A stretch of 64,000 bases of DNA from NCBI RefSeq assembly GCF_000719335.1, contig NZ_JOGB01000003.1, positions 62,001 to 126,000 on the forward strand, given 5' to 3'. This stretch comes from Streptomyces sp. NRRL S-87. Lineage in GTDB: Bacteria > Actinomycetota > Actinomycetes > Streptomycetales > Streptomycetaceae. Shown here piece after piece: positions 40,761 to 54,194 of the stretch (within the stretch, counting starts at the first letter, position 1; the number at the start of each line of letters is the position of its first letter). Below the pieces are notes generated by a model, which was not told where the DNA came from, searched no databases, and was given only the letters and a program-made list of their open reading frames with translations. The translations under genes and the position numbers were made by a program.

Positions 40761-42203
40761 ATGGGTGAGGTGTTCGCCGGTCGGTACGAGCTGATCGATC
40801 CGATCGGACGCGGGGGAGTCGGAGCCGTCTGGCGCGCCTGGGACCGGCGCCGGAAGCGGTACGTGGCCGCCAAGGTTCTCCAGCAGAGCGACGCCCACAC
40901 CCTGCTGCGCTTCGTGCGCGAGCAGGCGCTGCGCATCGACCACCCCCACGTGCTGGCTCCGGCCAGTTGGGCGGCGGACGACGACAAGGTGCTGTTCACC
41001 ATGGACCTGGTGAGCGGCGGATCCATGGCCCATGTCATCGGCGACTACGGCCCCTTGCCCCCCTCGTTCGTCTGCACGCTCCTCGACCAGCTGCTCTCCG
41101 GACTCCAGGCGGTGCACGCCGAAGGCGTCGTGCACCGCGACATCAAGCCCGCCAACATCCTTCTGGAGGCGACCGGGACGGGCCGTCCGCACCTGCGGCT
41201 GTCCGACTTCGGCATCTCGATGCGCAAGGGCGAGCCGCGGCTGACGGAGACCAACTACGTCGTCGGGACGCCGGGTTACTTCGCACCCGAGCAACTCATG
41301 GGAGCGGAGCCCGACTTCCCCGCCGACCTGTTCGCCGTCGGCCTCGTCGCCCTCTACCTGCTCCAGGGCCAGAAGCCCGACGCACAGGGGCTGGTGGAGC
41401 ACTTCATGACCCACGGAACTCCGGGGGCCCCTCAAGGCATCCCGGAGCCGCTGTGGCAGGTCGTCGCCACGCTCGTGCAGCCCGACCCCGCGGTGCGCTT
41501 CCGGACCGCCACAGGGGCGCGCAAGGCGCTCGCCTCGGCGGTCGAGCTGCTGCCCGAGCCCGGTCCCGACGAGGAACCGGTCGAGATCTTCGACCAGCTG
41601 GGGCCGCTGCCCCCGGGCTTCGGGCCGGACGGCCCGGAAGCCGTCCCCGGCTCCGTCCCCGTTCCCGGCTCCGGGGTCACGGTCGCGGATGTTTCACGTG
41701 AAACACCCCCCGAGCCCACGGCCACCTCCTTCCACCCCGGCGAACCGACGCAGACCGCGACCTCCCCGCCACCGGGGCCCGGCACGCCTCCGGCGGCCGG
41801 CCTCGCCACGCCCGCACCGGCCGCACCGGCCGCACCCGCCGGACCCGCCGTCCCCGGATTCGGGCCCGCCTCCGGCCCCGCCGAGGCCGCCGGCCCCTCC
41901 GCACGGCCCCCGGCACCCGCTCCCCCGGTGCCGGCGCCGGCGCCCACGCCGGGGACGCCGGCCGCTCCGGAGCCGTCGGCCATGTCGGAGACGGGCAGCT
42001 TCCACCTGGCCCCGCCGTCCCCGACGGCCGGCACCCTGGCCTACACCGCCCCGCGCCCGCTGGCGGGCCCACCGCCCGCCGCACCCCGGGTCCCCGCGCC
42101 CGCCCCGGCCCGTCCCGGTCCACCCGCCAAGGTGGCCGTACCGGTGCTCCTGGTGGCCCTGGTCTGCTTCGCCGTGGGGATCTGGGCCCTCACCCAGGCC
42201 TGA
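40761..42203 (+). CDS. Membrane Ser/Thr protein kinase with Pro/Ala-rich linker
   Basis: Kinase of 480 residues. Kinase domain 8-270: GRGGVGAVWRAWD, Lys in VAAKVLQQ, HRDIKPANI with His about 125, DFGISMR at 149, and YVVGTPGYFAPEQL. A 190-residue Pro/Ala/Gly linker leads to a C-terminal membrane helix (VAVPVLLVALVCFAVGIWAL, about 458-477) with almost nothing outside. There are no PASTA repeats, so it is not a wall sensor like PknB. A parS palindrome lies in the linker coding region at 41690 and is read as DVSRET. ATG at 40761. Confidence 0.9.
   Translation: MGEVFAGRYELIDPIGRGGVGAVWRAWDRRRKRYVAAKVLQQSDAHTLLRFVREQALRIDHPHVLAPASWAADDDKVLFTMDLVSGGSMAHVIGDYGPLPPSFVCTLLDQLLSGLQAVHAEGVVHRDIKPANILLEATGTGRPHLRLSDFGISMRKGEPRLTETNYVVGTPGYFAPEQLMGAEPDFPADLFAVGLVALYLLQGQKPDAQGLVEHFMTHGTPGAPQGIPEPLWQVVATLVQPDPAVRFRTATGARKALASAVELLPEPGPDEEPVEIFDQLGPLPPGFGPDGPEAVPGSVPVPGSGVTVADVSRETPPEPTATSFHPGEPTQTATSPPPGPGTPPAAGLATPAPAAPAAPAGPAVPGFGPASGPAEAAGPSARPPAPAPPVPAPAPTPGTPAAPEPSAMSETGSFHLAPPSPTAGTLAYTAPRPLAGPPPAAPRVPAPAPARPGPPAKVAVPVLLVALVCFAVGIWALTQA
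41690..41705. promoter_or_regulatory. parS site inside the Ser/Thr kinase gene
   Basis: TGTTTCACGTGAAACA, a perfect 16-base palindrome with the ParB-binding core GTTTCACGTGAAAC. It lies about 14 kb left of oriC. Confidence 0.93.
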
Positions 42204-42210
42204 AGCCCCG

Positions 42211-43512
42211 TCACCGCCCGGCGACCGTCCGGCGCCGGGACAGCAGGGTCCACACCCCGAGCCCCAGCACCAGCACCGTCCCGGTGCCGATCCCGCCCGC
42301 GGCCACGAGCCGCAGGGTGCCCCGCCGGGCCTCCGCGTCGGCGGCCTCGGCCGCCGTCTGACCGGCCTTCGCCGCGTCCCGGTCGGCCGCGACGATCCCG
42401 AACCCGGCCCGGGCTGCGCCCGGTTCCGCGTACGGGGGTCCGGGGCGCGCGGTGCCGTCGAGGGTGATCCGCAGCGTCAGCGGGACCGAGCCGGTGGTGA
42501 ACTCCGCGACCTTCCGGTTCAGCGTGACGGCCACGTAGTACCAACCGGCCGCGCTCAGCTGCCGGGTCCTCGGGTCGGAGGACCACCGGTTGTCGTAGGA
42601 GACCGGGGCCAGCGGCCCCAGCGCGACCTCCAGCTGCTTGCCGCTGTACGTCCCGTCCTCGGAGGCCGCCGGAGCCCGCACCGGGCTGTAGACCTGGGTG
42701 ACCAGCCCGTAGGAGGCGAAGCCGTAGTCCTTGGTCATCCGTGCCCCGGCCAGCTCCGCGTGCACGCTCAGCTGACGGGCCCAGTCCACCGGCACCCGGT
42801 AGTACAGGGTCTGGCCCGGCTGGATGTCGTCCCGCCACACGCCCGCGTCCAGCGCCCGCGCGTCGTTGAAGCCCGTGCCCCCGCTGCGCCGTACGCCCTG
42901 CCCGCCGGGCGGCACCACGGAGGCCGAGGGCCACACGGACGGCGCCGCTCCGGGGGCGTTCCCGCCGCTCAGCGCCGGCTCGCGCATGACGTGCAGCTCC
43001 ATCGGCCAGTCGGACCGGTCCGCGTCCTCGGCGCCGGTCCGCGAGACCTTCACGTAGTAGGTCCCGGCCTCCTGGCAGGCGGCGTCCTCCTGGAGCCTGC
43101 GCACGGCCACGCCGGTCAGCGGCCGGGGCTGGTCGTTGCCGAACCGTGCCGGCTCCGCGCCGGGACACTCCTTGCCCCCGGCGCTCATGAGGACCACCTC
43201 GACGCCGTCCGCGTACGTGACCGCCGCGTCCCGCTCCGGCCGGACCGTCGCCGCGACGTACACGCTGGACCGCGCGTCCAGCTCCAGCCGGTAGTAGCGG
43301 TCCCGGCCCGCCTCCAGCGTGTCCTCGTACGTCCGCCCGGTGGCCAGTTCCGGCCCGTCGGCCGTGCTGTCTCCCCCCGTGACCGTCCGGGCCCCCGGCG
43401 CCGGCCGGTACGCCGCCGGTGCCGGCGCGGGAGCTGCGTACGCCGCCGCGGGAGCGCCTGCCAACGCCACCGCCAGCGCTGTGACCAGAGCCTTCGACCC
43501 GAGCCTCTTCAC
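42211..43512 (-). CDS. Exported membrane-anchored protein of unknown function
   Basis: Protein of 433 residues with a signal peptide (VKRLGSKALVTALAVALAGAPAAAYA, cut near residue 26). A large external part has two beta-rich halves, each with a YYRLELD- or YYRVPVD-like strand (DRYYRLELDARSSVYVAATV and TLYYRVPVDWARQLSVHAEL). A C-terminal membrane helix (GTGTVLVLGLGVWTLL) and a basic end complete it. Two Cys (KEC, AACQ) are in the first half. The duplicated motif suggests pre-peptidase-like beta-sandwich domains. It is convergent with the kinase gene (7 bases between stops). A substrate or partner of that kinase is possible but unproven. Confidence 0.75.
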   Translation of the reverse strand: MKRLGSKALVTALAVALAGAPAAAYAAPAPAPAAYRPAPGARTVTGGDSTADGPELATGRTYEDTLEAGRDRYYRLELDARSSVYVAATVRPERDAAVTYADGVEVVLMSAGGKECPGAEPARFGNDQPRPLTGVAVRRLQEDAACQEAGTYYVKVSRTGAEDADRSDWPMELHVMREPALSGGNAPGAAPSVWPSASVVPPGGQGVRRSGGTGFNDARALDAGVWRDDIQPGQTLYYRVPVDWARQLSVHAELAGARMTKDYGFASYGLVTQVYSPVRAPAASEDGTYSGKQLEVALGPLAPVSYDNRWSSDPRTRQLSAAGWYYVAVTLNRKVAEFTTGSVPLTLRITLDGTARPGPPYAEPGAARAGFGIVAADRDAAKAGQTAAEAADAEARRGTLRLVAAGGIGTGTVLVLGLGVWTLLSRRRTVAGR

Positions 43513-43581
43513 ACCCCACCCCGAATTTGCGCAGGCAAGCCAAACTTAGCAAAAGCGAAAATTCTGCGACAGAACAGCACA

Positions 43582-43611
43582 AAGCCCCGGCCGCAGGAGC
43601 AGCCGGGGCTT
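43582..43611 (-). terminator. Hairpin terminator downstream of the DLW-39 gene
   Basis: AAGCCCCGGC / GCCGGGGCTT, a 10-base perfect stem with a 10-base loop, just left of the small gene at 43632. Confidence 0.7.
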
Positions 43612-43631
43612 CATGAACTCAGCCTTGGGTC

Positions 43632-43766
43632 TCACACACCGGAGCCGGACGGCACGGAGTCGGTCGCCTCCGTCCACAGGTCCTGCTCGGCGCGGTCCGC
43701 CTGGATCTGGCGGTACACGAGGAGCCCGCCGATGGCGGCCAGTGCGACCAGGAGAAGCTTCTTCAC
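43632..43766 (-). CDS. DLW-39 family small protein (44 aa)
   Basis: Tiny protein with an N-terminal hydrophobic segment (KKLLLVALAAIGGLLVYRQI) followed by QADRAEQDLWTEATDSV, whose DLWxEATD is the family signature. GTG at 43766 after GAGG, stop at 43632. Actinobacterial DLW-39 genes are typically found near gyrA and DUF3566, as here. Function unknown; easily missed because of its size. Confidence 0.88.
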   Translation of the reverse strand: MKKLLLVALAAIGGLLVYRQIQADRAEQDLWTEATDSVPSGSGV

Positions 43767-43916
43767 CGCGCGAACCTCGTCTTTCGTTGACGTAGGGGAC
43801 TTCTGGCGCCGACTATACCTTCCGATCGATACCGATCGGTGACCTGGTGAACGACCGGACTCCCACCCGGAAACGGTCCGTGACGTGCCCCGCCACCATG
43901 AGCGACGAGGCCTCCG

Positions 43917-44051
43917 TCAGTCTTCGCCGCTCCCCGGCGCCCGGCGGCGCCGGGCACGGCCACGGACCACGCACGTGGTCACGCCCACCGCGACGGCTGT
44001 GATCAACGCCGAGGGGAGCTGCGTCAGCAGTCCCTCCCACAACAGGTGCAT
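43917..44051 (-). CDS. Small membrane protein (44 aa), hypothetical
   Basis: ATG at 44051 is preceded by an excellent GGAGGAGG site nine bases upstream, which supports translation. The protein starts MHLLWEGLLTQLPSALITAVAVGVTTCVV (one membrane helix) and ends in an Arg-rich tail (RGRARRRRAPGSGED). It is divergent from the caspase-family gene at 44251, 199 bases away. Not recognised. Its size and layout resemble small membrane proteins of toxin-antitoxin or effector loci, but nothing proves this. Confidence 0.6.
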   Translation of the reverse strand: MHLLWEGLLTQLPSALITAVAVGVTTCVVRGRARRRRAPGSGED

Positions 44052-44164
44052 GCGATGCCTCCTCCGGAGCGCCGCGCTCGCTTCGCGGCCGTGGAACCAG
44101 GCTGGGGCCGCTCGCGTTCCCCCTGACGGAAGACGCCGGTGTGCTCCACAGGGCAACAACGTCG

Positions 44165-44198
44165 GACATCGGCTGACGAGAGCTGACATCGGCTGACG
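44165..44198. promoter_or_regulatory. Direct repeats upstream of the caspase-family gene
   Basis: GACATCGGCTGACG occurs at 44165-44178 and 44185-44198, a 20-base period (about two helical turns), 53 bases before the downstream start. A candidate site for a regulator, perhaps the protein's own HTH-like region. Confidence 0.5.
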
Positions 44199-44250
44199 CG
44201 GAACTGCGGGATGATGGTCGCTCAGGTGACCACATGCGGAGGGGGTCCCG

Positions 44251-45456
44251 ATGAGAGGCGTCAGGCGGCACCTGGCACGCCCCGATCTGCCCGAAGGGGC
44301 ACGCAGGGACCTCAGCGACGCACTCCACGGGCTGCTGCATCGTGCGGGGCGGCCCAGCACCCGGGAGATCGCCACGGCCTTGAAGGGCCTCCTGAACCCT
44401 CCGCCCAGCCACACGCGCGTCCACGACCTGTTCACCCACCGTCGGCTGCCGGACTGGGAGTTGACCATGTGTGTCGTCCAGGTACTCGCGCACCGTGCAC
44501 ACGCGCTCGACGCGTCCGTCGAAGGCGACCGGTTCAATCAGCTGTGGTTGCTGGCCGACGAGGAACTGGCACTTGACCCGCTGGCCGGCGGGACGGATCG
44601 CCCTCCACCGAGGCAGGAAGCGACGCGTCCCCCGCGGCAGGAAGCCACGCGGCCGGCGTCACCGGCGTATGCGGCACCCGAGACCCCCCGGCTCGTGCGC
44701 GCGTCGTCGCCGCGGTCCTTCCTGCCGGACCCCGACCGCTGCCGCGCCGTCCTCTTCGGGGTCCGCGACTACCTTCATCTGCCGCCCCTGCCCTCGGTCC
44801 CGGCAGGGCTGCGCGACCTGGCCGCCGCGCTGACCCACCCCACCGCGGCGTTCGCGGCAGAGCACTCCCAGGTGCTGGTCGATCCGCGCGACGCGACCAA
44901 GGTCCTGGACCTCGTCCAGGAGGCCAGTGACGAGGCAACCGACACCCTGCTGCTGTACTTCTCAGGACATGGGCTCATCGACTCCGAAAGCGGTGAGCTG
45001 TCCTTGGCGCTCCCCGACAGCCGCCCCGATGCCGAGTACACGAGGCTCCAGTACAACTGGATTCGCCGCATGCTGTTGCGGAGCGGAGCCCAACGCAAAG
45101 TGGTCGTCCTCGACTGCTGCTACAGCGGACGGGCCATGAACTCCATGGGGGACGTCGATACCGTCCCCCTCGCAGACATCGAGGGGACGGTCCTCCTGAC
45201 CTCCTCCTCTCCGAATCGAGTGGCGCTCGCTCCGGCGGGCGAGCCCTACACGGCCTTCACGGGGGAGCTGATCGACATCCTCCGTCACGGCATTCCGGAC
45301 GGGCCCCCGGTACTCGACATCGACTCCGTCTACCACGAGCTGTACCGACGGGCCGTGGCCAAGGCACGGCCCCTCCCGCAGCTGCAGGCACGGGGTTCCA
45401 TGGGGCTGATGCCCTTGGCGGTCAACCTGCGGTACCGCAGGGCACCACTCGGCTGA
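44251..45456 (+). CDS. Caspase-family (metacaspase-like) protease with N-terminal HTH-like domain
   Basis: Protein of 401 residues. Residues 1-110 form a helical HTH-like region (GRPSTREIATALKGLLNPPPSHTRVHDLF, RRLPDWELTMCVVQVL, FNQLWLLADEE) as found at the head of many streptomycete effector-type proteins. A short linker repeats PRQEATRP. The peptidase C14 domain spans about 160-400: AVLFGVRDYLHLPPLPSV, catalytic His240 in LLLYFSGHG and catalytic Cys290 in VVLDCCYSGRA. Both catalytic residues are intact. ATG at 44251 after GGAGGGGG. It stands alone beside tRNA-Ile, with no partner such as a NACHT or TPR gene on the same strand. A signalling or cell-death protease is inferred. Confidence 0.85.
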   Translation: MRGVRRHLARPDLPEGARRDLSDALHGLLHRAGRPSTREIATALKGLLNPPPSHTRVHDLFTHRRLPDWELTMCVVQVLAHRAHALDASVEGDRFNQLWLLADEELALDPLAGGTDRPPPRQEATRPPRQEATRPASPAYAAPETPRLVRASSPRSFLPDPDRCRAVLFGVRDYLHLPPLPSVPAGLRDLAAALTHPTAAFAAEHSQVLVDPRDATKVLDLVQEASDEATDTLLLYFSGHGLIDSESGELSLALPDSRPDAEYTRLQYNWIRRMLLRSGAQRKVVVLDCCYSGRAMNSMGDVDTVPLADIEGTVLLTSSSPNRVALAPAGEPYTAFTGELIDILRHGIPDGPPVLDIDSVYHELYRRAVAKARPLPQLQARGSMGLMPLAVNLRYRRAPLG

Positions 45457-45493
45457 GCAGGAGCCCCGGCCGCCGCTGTCGGGGCATAACGCC

Positions 45494-45528
45494 AGAAGGC
45501 CCCCGGACCTGTGGTCCGGGGGCCTTCT
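45494..45528. terminator. Bidirectional terminator between the caspase gene and tRNA-Ile
   Basis: A perfect 16-base stem AGAAGGCCCCCGGACC / GGTCCGGGGGCCTTCT with loop TGT. Confidence 0.9.
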
Positions 45529-45534
45529 GTCTTG

Positions 45535-45608
45535 TGGGGCTAACAGGATTTGAACCTGTGGCCTCATCCTTATCAGGGATGCGCTCTAACCAACTGAGCT
45601 ATAGCCCC
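45535..45608 (-). tRNA. tRNA-Ile (anticodon GAT)
   Basis: The 74-base cloverleaf has acceptor GGGGCTA/TAGCCCC, D-arm AGCTCAGTTGGTTAGAGC, anticodon stem CATCC/GGATG with loop CTGATAA (anticodon GAT), T-arm CAGGTTCAAATCCTG and discriminator A. CCA is not encoded. Confidence 0.97.
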
Positions 45609-45702
45609 TCCGCGCTGCGCGCTGACTCCTGAAGATTAGCGCACAGACCCGGTAGTTCCCAAATCGCTGGTCAGAGCCCTGGGAACCGAACTGAGAACGG
45701 CT

Positions 45703-46305
45703 CTACTCGTCCTCGGCGAGGGTGAGCTCGACACCACCCACGAAGCCCGCCGACAGGTTGTAGATGAACGCGCCCAGGGTGGCCAGCGCGGTGGCCAGCA
45801 CCACGTCGATGACCGCGATGACCGACGTGAAGATCAGTACGCGCGGCAGCGACAGGAACGACTGGAGGTCGAACCCGTTGCCCTCGTTCGAACCGGTGGC
45901 CTCGCTGATGGTGCCGCCGACGGTCGAGAAGACGCCCATGGCGTCCATGACCATCCACAGCACCGCCGCCGCGATGACCGTGCAGATGCCCAGTGCGATC
46001 GACAGCAGGAAGCTGACCTTCATCACCGACCAGGGGTCGGCCTTGGCCACCCGCAGCCGCGCCTTGCGCGTCCGGGGCGTCGTCCGCGCCCCGGTGCGCG
46101 CCACGCGCTGCTGCTGCTCGCCGCGCTGCGTACCGGGCCCCGCGGGGGCCTGGTACGCCTGCGGCGGATGGTAGGGGCCGGCAGCCTGCGGCTGCGGCTC
46201 CCGCGGGTCGCTCACGGCGGTCGCACCCCCCTTGGAGTCGGTGGCGGCGCCACGGGCGCCGTTCGCTCCAGACGTGGCCGATCCGGCGCCCGTGGCTCCA
46301 CTCAC
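45703..46305 (-). CDS. DUF3566 membrane protein
   Basis: Protein of 200 residues. A low-complexity Gly/Ala then Gln/Pro-rich N-terminus (1-80) precedes the DUF3566 domain (about 85-198), which has two membrane helices (VMKVSFLLSIALGICTVIAAAVLWMVM and VLIFTSVIAVIDVVLATALATLGAFIYNL), ending GGVELTLAEDE. It follows gyrA by eight bases in the same direction, so it is the distal gene of the gyrase operon. A DUF3566 gene after gyrA is conserved throughout actinobacteria. Function unknown. Confidence 0.92.
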   Translation of the reverse strand: MSGATGAGSATSGANGARGAATDSKGGATAVSDPREPQPQAAGPYHPPQAYQAPAGPGTQRGEQQQRVARTGARTTPRTRKARLRVAKADPWSVMKVSFLLSIALGICTVIAAAVLWMVMDAMGVFSTVGGTISEATGSNEGNGFDLQSFLSLPRVLIFTSVIAVIDVVLATALATLGAFIYNLSAGFVGGVELTLAEDE

Positions 46306-46313
46306 GCTTACTC

Positions 46314-48935
<2,622 letters not shown>

Positions 48936-48978
48936 GGCCGTTCAGAAATCCTTTCGGGCGGTCAGCGGTCGGGCCGAC

Positions 48979-51326
<2,348 letters not shown>

Positions 51327-51896
51327 TCAGCCGTACGTGTCCCCGGGACCGGTCGAACCGGGGGCGCGCAGCCGCCCCTGGTACCGGCGTTCGGTGCCGC
51401 TCGGCGGCAGCACCTTCAGGAAGCGCACCGTCCCCTGACCCAGGTCCGCGTTGAGCCGGGCGACCAGCTGCGGAGCCAGCAGCCGCACCTGCGCCATCCA
51501 CGCCGAGGAGTCGCAGCGCACGGTCAGCTGCCGCACGTCCGGGTCGTCGTCGTACTTCTCCGGTACGCAGTGCCGGGCGAGCTCCTCGCCCACGATCTCC
51601 GGCCAGCGCTCCATCACTCCGGCCACCGCCATCGGGACCTCCCAGCCCCGCTCGGTCTGGAGCCGGTCCAGGGCCGCACCCAGCCGCATCGGGTCCCGGC
51701 CGTCGGCGCGCGCGCCGGAGCGCAGGCCGCCGCGGCGGGCCTGCTTCTTCGCCCCGGCCGCCTGGCCGCGGGCCCGGGCCGCCTCACGGGCGGCGAACAG
51801 CGCCTGGCGGGCCAGGTCCACGCCGGAGGGCTCGGGGTCCTTGCGGGGCTCGCCCCGGCCCGGGGTGTCCTGCGGTCCGCTCGCGGGTCCGTTCAC
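51327..51896 (-). CDS. dciA: DciA-like protein (DUF721)
   Basis: Protein of 189 residues. A charged Ala/Arg-rich N-terminal half precedes the DUF721 domain (about 85-180: [64 protein letters not shown]). DciA is the ancestral loader/partner of the replicative helicase DnaB in bacteria lacking DnaC or DnaI. GTG at 51896 overlaps the recF stop (GTGA), giving coupled translation next to the origin. Confidence 0.9.
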   Translation of the reverse strand: MNGPASGPQDTPGRGEPRKDPEPSGVDLARQALFAAREAARARGQAAGAKKQARRGGLRSGARADGRDPMRLGAALDRLQTERGWEVPMAVAGVMERWPEIVGEELARHCVPEKYDDDPDVRQLTVRCDSSAWMAQVRLLAPQLVARLNADLGQGTVRFLKVLPPSGTERRYQGRLRAPGSTGPGDTYG

Positions 51897-53041
51897 AGCC
51901 GGGTCACCTCACCGCCCGAGACGCCGTACCGCGCGCCCACCAGGACGTCCGGCACGTCGTCGTCCACGGCCGCCGTGACGAGCACCTGCTCGCCCGGGGC
52001 CACCAGTTCCGCCAGCCGCTCGCGGCGCCGCGCGTCCAGTTCGGCGAAGACGTCGTCGAGCACCAGCACCGGTTCGCCGCCCTCCGAGCGCAGCAGGTCG
52101 TACGAGGCCAGCCGCAGCGCCAGCGCGTACGACCAGGACTCGCCGTGGCTCGCGTACCCCTTGGCCGGCAGGTCGCCCAGCCGCAGCAGCAACTCGTCGC
52201 GGTGCGGTCCGACCAGGGTCACGCCCCGCTCGATCTCCTGCTTGCGCGCGCCGGCGAGGGCGCCGAGCAGCGCCTCGTACAGCTCCTCGCGCGGGCTGCG
52301 GACGGCCGTGCCCAGGACCGCGTCGAGGGCTTCGCCGGCGCTGCTCCGGTACGCGAGCCCCAGCGGTCCGCCGCCCGGGGCGAGCTGCTCGTAGGCCTTG
52401 TCGGCGAGCGGCTGCAGGGTGGCGATCAGGTCGAGGCGCTGGGCCAGCAGCTCGGCGCCGGCCCGGGCCAGGTGCTGGTCCCACACGTCGAGCGTGGACA
52501 GGTCCATGGAGCGGCCGCCGTGCCGGCGGGCCATGGCGGCCGACTTGAGCAGGGTGTTGCGCTGCTTGAGGACGCGTTCGTAGTCGGAGCGGACCGCGGC
52601 CATGCGCGGCGAGCGCGCGGTGATCAGCTCGTCGAGGAAGCGGCGCCGCTCGCCGGGGTCGCCCTTGATCAGGGCGAGGTCCTCCGGCGCGAACAGGACG
52701 GTGCGTACGATCCCCAGCACGTCACGGGGTCTGACCTGCGAGGACCTGTTGATGCGGGCGCGGTTTGCGCGGCCCGGGTTGAGCTCCAGCTCGACCAGCT
52801 GGCTGCGCTCGCCCTGCGTGACCGCGGCCCTGATGATCGCCCGGTCGGCGCCCATGCGGACCAGCGGGGCGTCGGAGGAGACCCGGTGGCTGCCGAGGGT
52901 GGCGAGGTAGCCGACGGCCTCGACGAGGTTGGTCTTCCCCTGGCCGTTGGGGCCCACGAACGCGGTGACGCCCGGGTCGAGGGGCACCTCGGCCCGGGCG
53001 TACGAGCGGAAGTCGGCCAGCGACAGGTGCGTGACGTGCAT
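51893..53041 (-). CDS. recF: DNA replication and repair protein RecF
   Basis: SMC-like ATPase of 382 residues that loads RecA at gaps. [19 protein letters not shown] start, Walker [10 protein letters not shown] (about 30-38), signature-like segment [28 protein letters not shown] (about 275-305), and Walker [21 protein letters not shown] (about 323-342). ATG at 53041. It lies downstream of gnd across 169 bases and is coupled to dciA. Confidence 0.96.
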   Translation of the reverse strand: MHVTHLSLADFRSYARAEVPLDPGVTAFVGPNGQGKTNLVEAVGYLATLGSHRVSSDAPLVRMGADRAIIRAAVTQGERSQLVELELNPGRANRARINRSSQVRPRDVLGIVRTVLFAPEDLALIKGDPGERRRFLDELITARSPRMAAVRSDYERVLKQRNTLLKSAAMARRHGGRSMDLSTLDVWDQHLARAGAELLAQRLDLIATLQPLADKAYEQLAPGGGPLGLAYRSSAGEALDAVLGTAVRSPREELYEALLGALAGARKQEIERGVTLVGPHRDELLLRLGDLPAKGYASHGESWSYALALRLASYDLLRSEGGEPVLVLDDVFAELDARRRERLAELVAPGEQVLVTAAVDDDVPDVLVGARYGVSGGEVTRL

Positions 53042-53084
53042 GGTGGCGCCGACCTCCCCCGGCTGCTGCGGTCCCCGTCCCCAG

Positions 53085-53160
53085 CCTGTGGACCGGGGCG
53101 CCCGACCTGTGGACGGGACCCCCGTCCGGTGGGCCGGTGTCCCCGGCCTGTGGACCGGGG
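53085..53160. repeat. Direct repeats CCTGTGGACCGGGG in the gnd-recF gap
   Basis: CCTGTGGACCGGGG occurs at 53085-53098 and 53147-53160, with a related CCTGTGGACGGGA between them at about 53106. Each copy contains a TGTGGAC DnaA-box-like core; the middle one (TGTGGACGG) fits the consensus. Confidence 0.55.
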
Positions 53161-53210
53161 ACGGGAACCTGTGTACTTCTCGGTCCGGAACCCGCGAAAA
53201 GGGTGCCGGA

Positions 53211-54086
53211 CTACTTCTTCTCGACCGCGTGGCCGCCGAACTGGTTGCGCAGCGCGGCGATCATCTTCATCTGCGGGGAGTCGTCCTGGCGCGAGGCGAA
53301 GCGCGCGAAGAGCGAGGCGGTGATCGCCGGCAGCGGCACCGCGTTGTCGATCGCGGCCTCGACCGTCCAGCGGCCCTCACCGGAGTCCTGCGCGAAGCCC
53401 TTGAGCTGCTCCAGGTGCTCGTCCTCGTCGAGGGCGTTGACCGCCAGGTCCAGCAGCCAGGAGCGGATGACCGTGCCTTCCTGCCAGGAGCGGAAGACCT
53501 CGCGGACGTCGGTGACCGAGTCCACCTTCTCCAGCAGCTCCCAGCCCTCGGCGTAGGCCTGCATCATGGCGTACTCGATGCCGTTGTGGACCATCTTGGC
53601 GAAGTGGCCCGCGCCGACCTTGCCCGCGTGCACCGCGCCGTACTCGCCCTCGGGCTTGAGGGCGTCGAAGATCGGCTGCACCGCGGCGACGTGCTCCTTG
53701 TCGCCGCCGTACATGAGCGCGTAGCCGTTCTCCAGGCCCCAGACGCCGCCGGAGACGCCGCAGTCGACGAAGCCGATGCCCTTCTCGGCCAGCTCGGCGG
53801 CGTGCTTCTCGTCGTCGGTCCACCGCGAGTTGCCGCCGTCGACGACGATGTCGCCGGGCGACAGCAGCGCGGCCAGCTCGTCGACGGTCGACTGGGTCGC
53901 CTCGCCCGCGGGGACCATCACCCACACGACGCGCGGGGCCTGCAGGCCGTCCACAAGCTCCTGGAGGCTGTGGACATCGGCGATGTCAGGGTTGCGGTCG
54001 TATCCGATGACGGTGTGGCCTGCGCGGCGGATGCGCTCGCGCATGTTGCCGCCCATCTTGCCGAGACCGACGAGACCGAGCTCCAT
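53211..54086 (-). CDS. gnd: 6-phosphogluconate dehydrogenase, decarboxylating (short form)
   Basis: Enzyme of 291 residues that oxidises and decarboxylates 6-phosphogluconate to ribulose 5-phosphate. Rossmann start [24 protein letters not shown], substrate region [18 protein letters not shown] and [21 protein letters not shown], catalytic Lys and His in [24 protein letters not shown]. The length of about 290 marks the short homotetrameric, usually NAD-preferring form rather than the 470-residue type. ATG at 54086. A gnd gene between dnaN and recF is a streptomycete trait. Confidence 0.94.
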   Translation of the reverse strand: MELGLVGLGKMGGNMRERIRRAGHTVIGYDRNPDIADVHSLQELVDGLQAPRVVWVMVPAGEATQSTVDELAALLSPGDIVVDGGNSRWTDDEKHAAELAEKGIGFVDCGVSGGVWGLENGYALMYGGDKEHVAAVQPIFDALKPEGEYGAVHAGKVGAGHFAKMVHNGIEYAMMQAYAEGWELLEKVDSVTDVREVFRSWQEGTVIRSWLLDLAVNALDEDEHLEQLKGFAQDSGEGRWTVEAAIDNAVPLPAITASLFARFASRQDDSPQMKMIAALRNQFGGHAVEKK

Positions 54087-54194
54087 CAGGCGTTCCTTAA
54101 CTGTGTGTGCGGTTTCGTACCCGCGTCCGAGCCTACGCCCGGACGCGGGGGCACACCTGCGGGGTCGGCCGGACAGGCGGCCGTGCCGGGGGCG

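Noticed and set aside
41689..43842. A 717-codon rightward frame beginning at the parS in the kinase gene
   Set aside because: Pro/Arg-rich shadow of the kinase linker and antisense of the exported protein; no ribosome site.
40025..45608. Genomic island between tRNA-Ala and tRNA-Ile
   Set aside because: No integrase, transposase or duplicated tRNA 3' end was found, and the XRE/kinase/DLW-39 genes look ancestral; only the caspase gene and its small neighbour seem possibly acquired.
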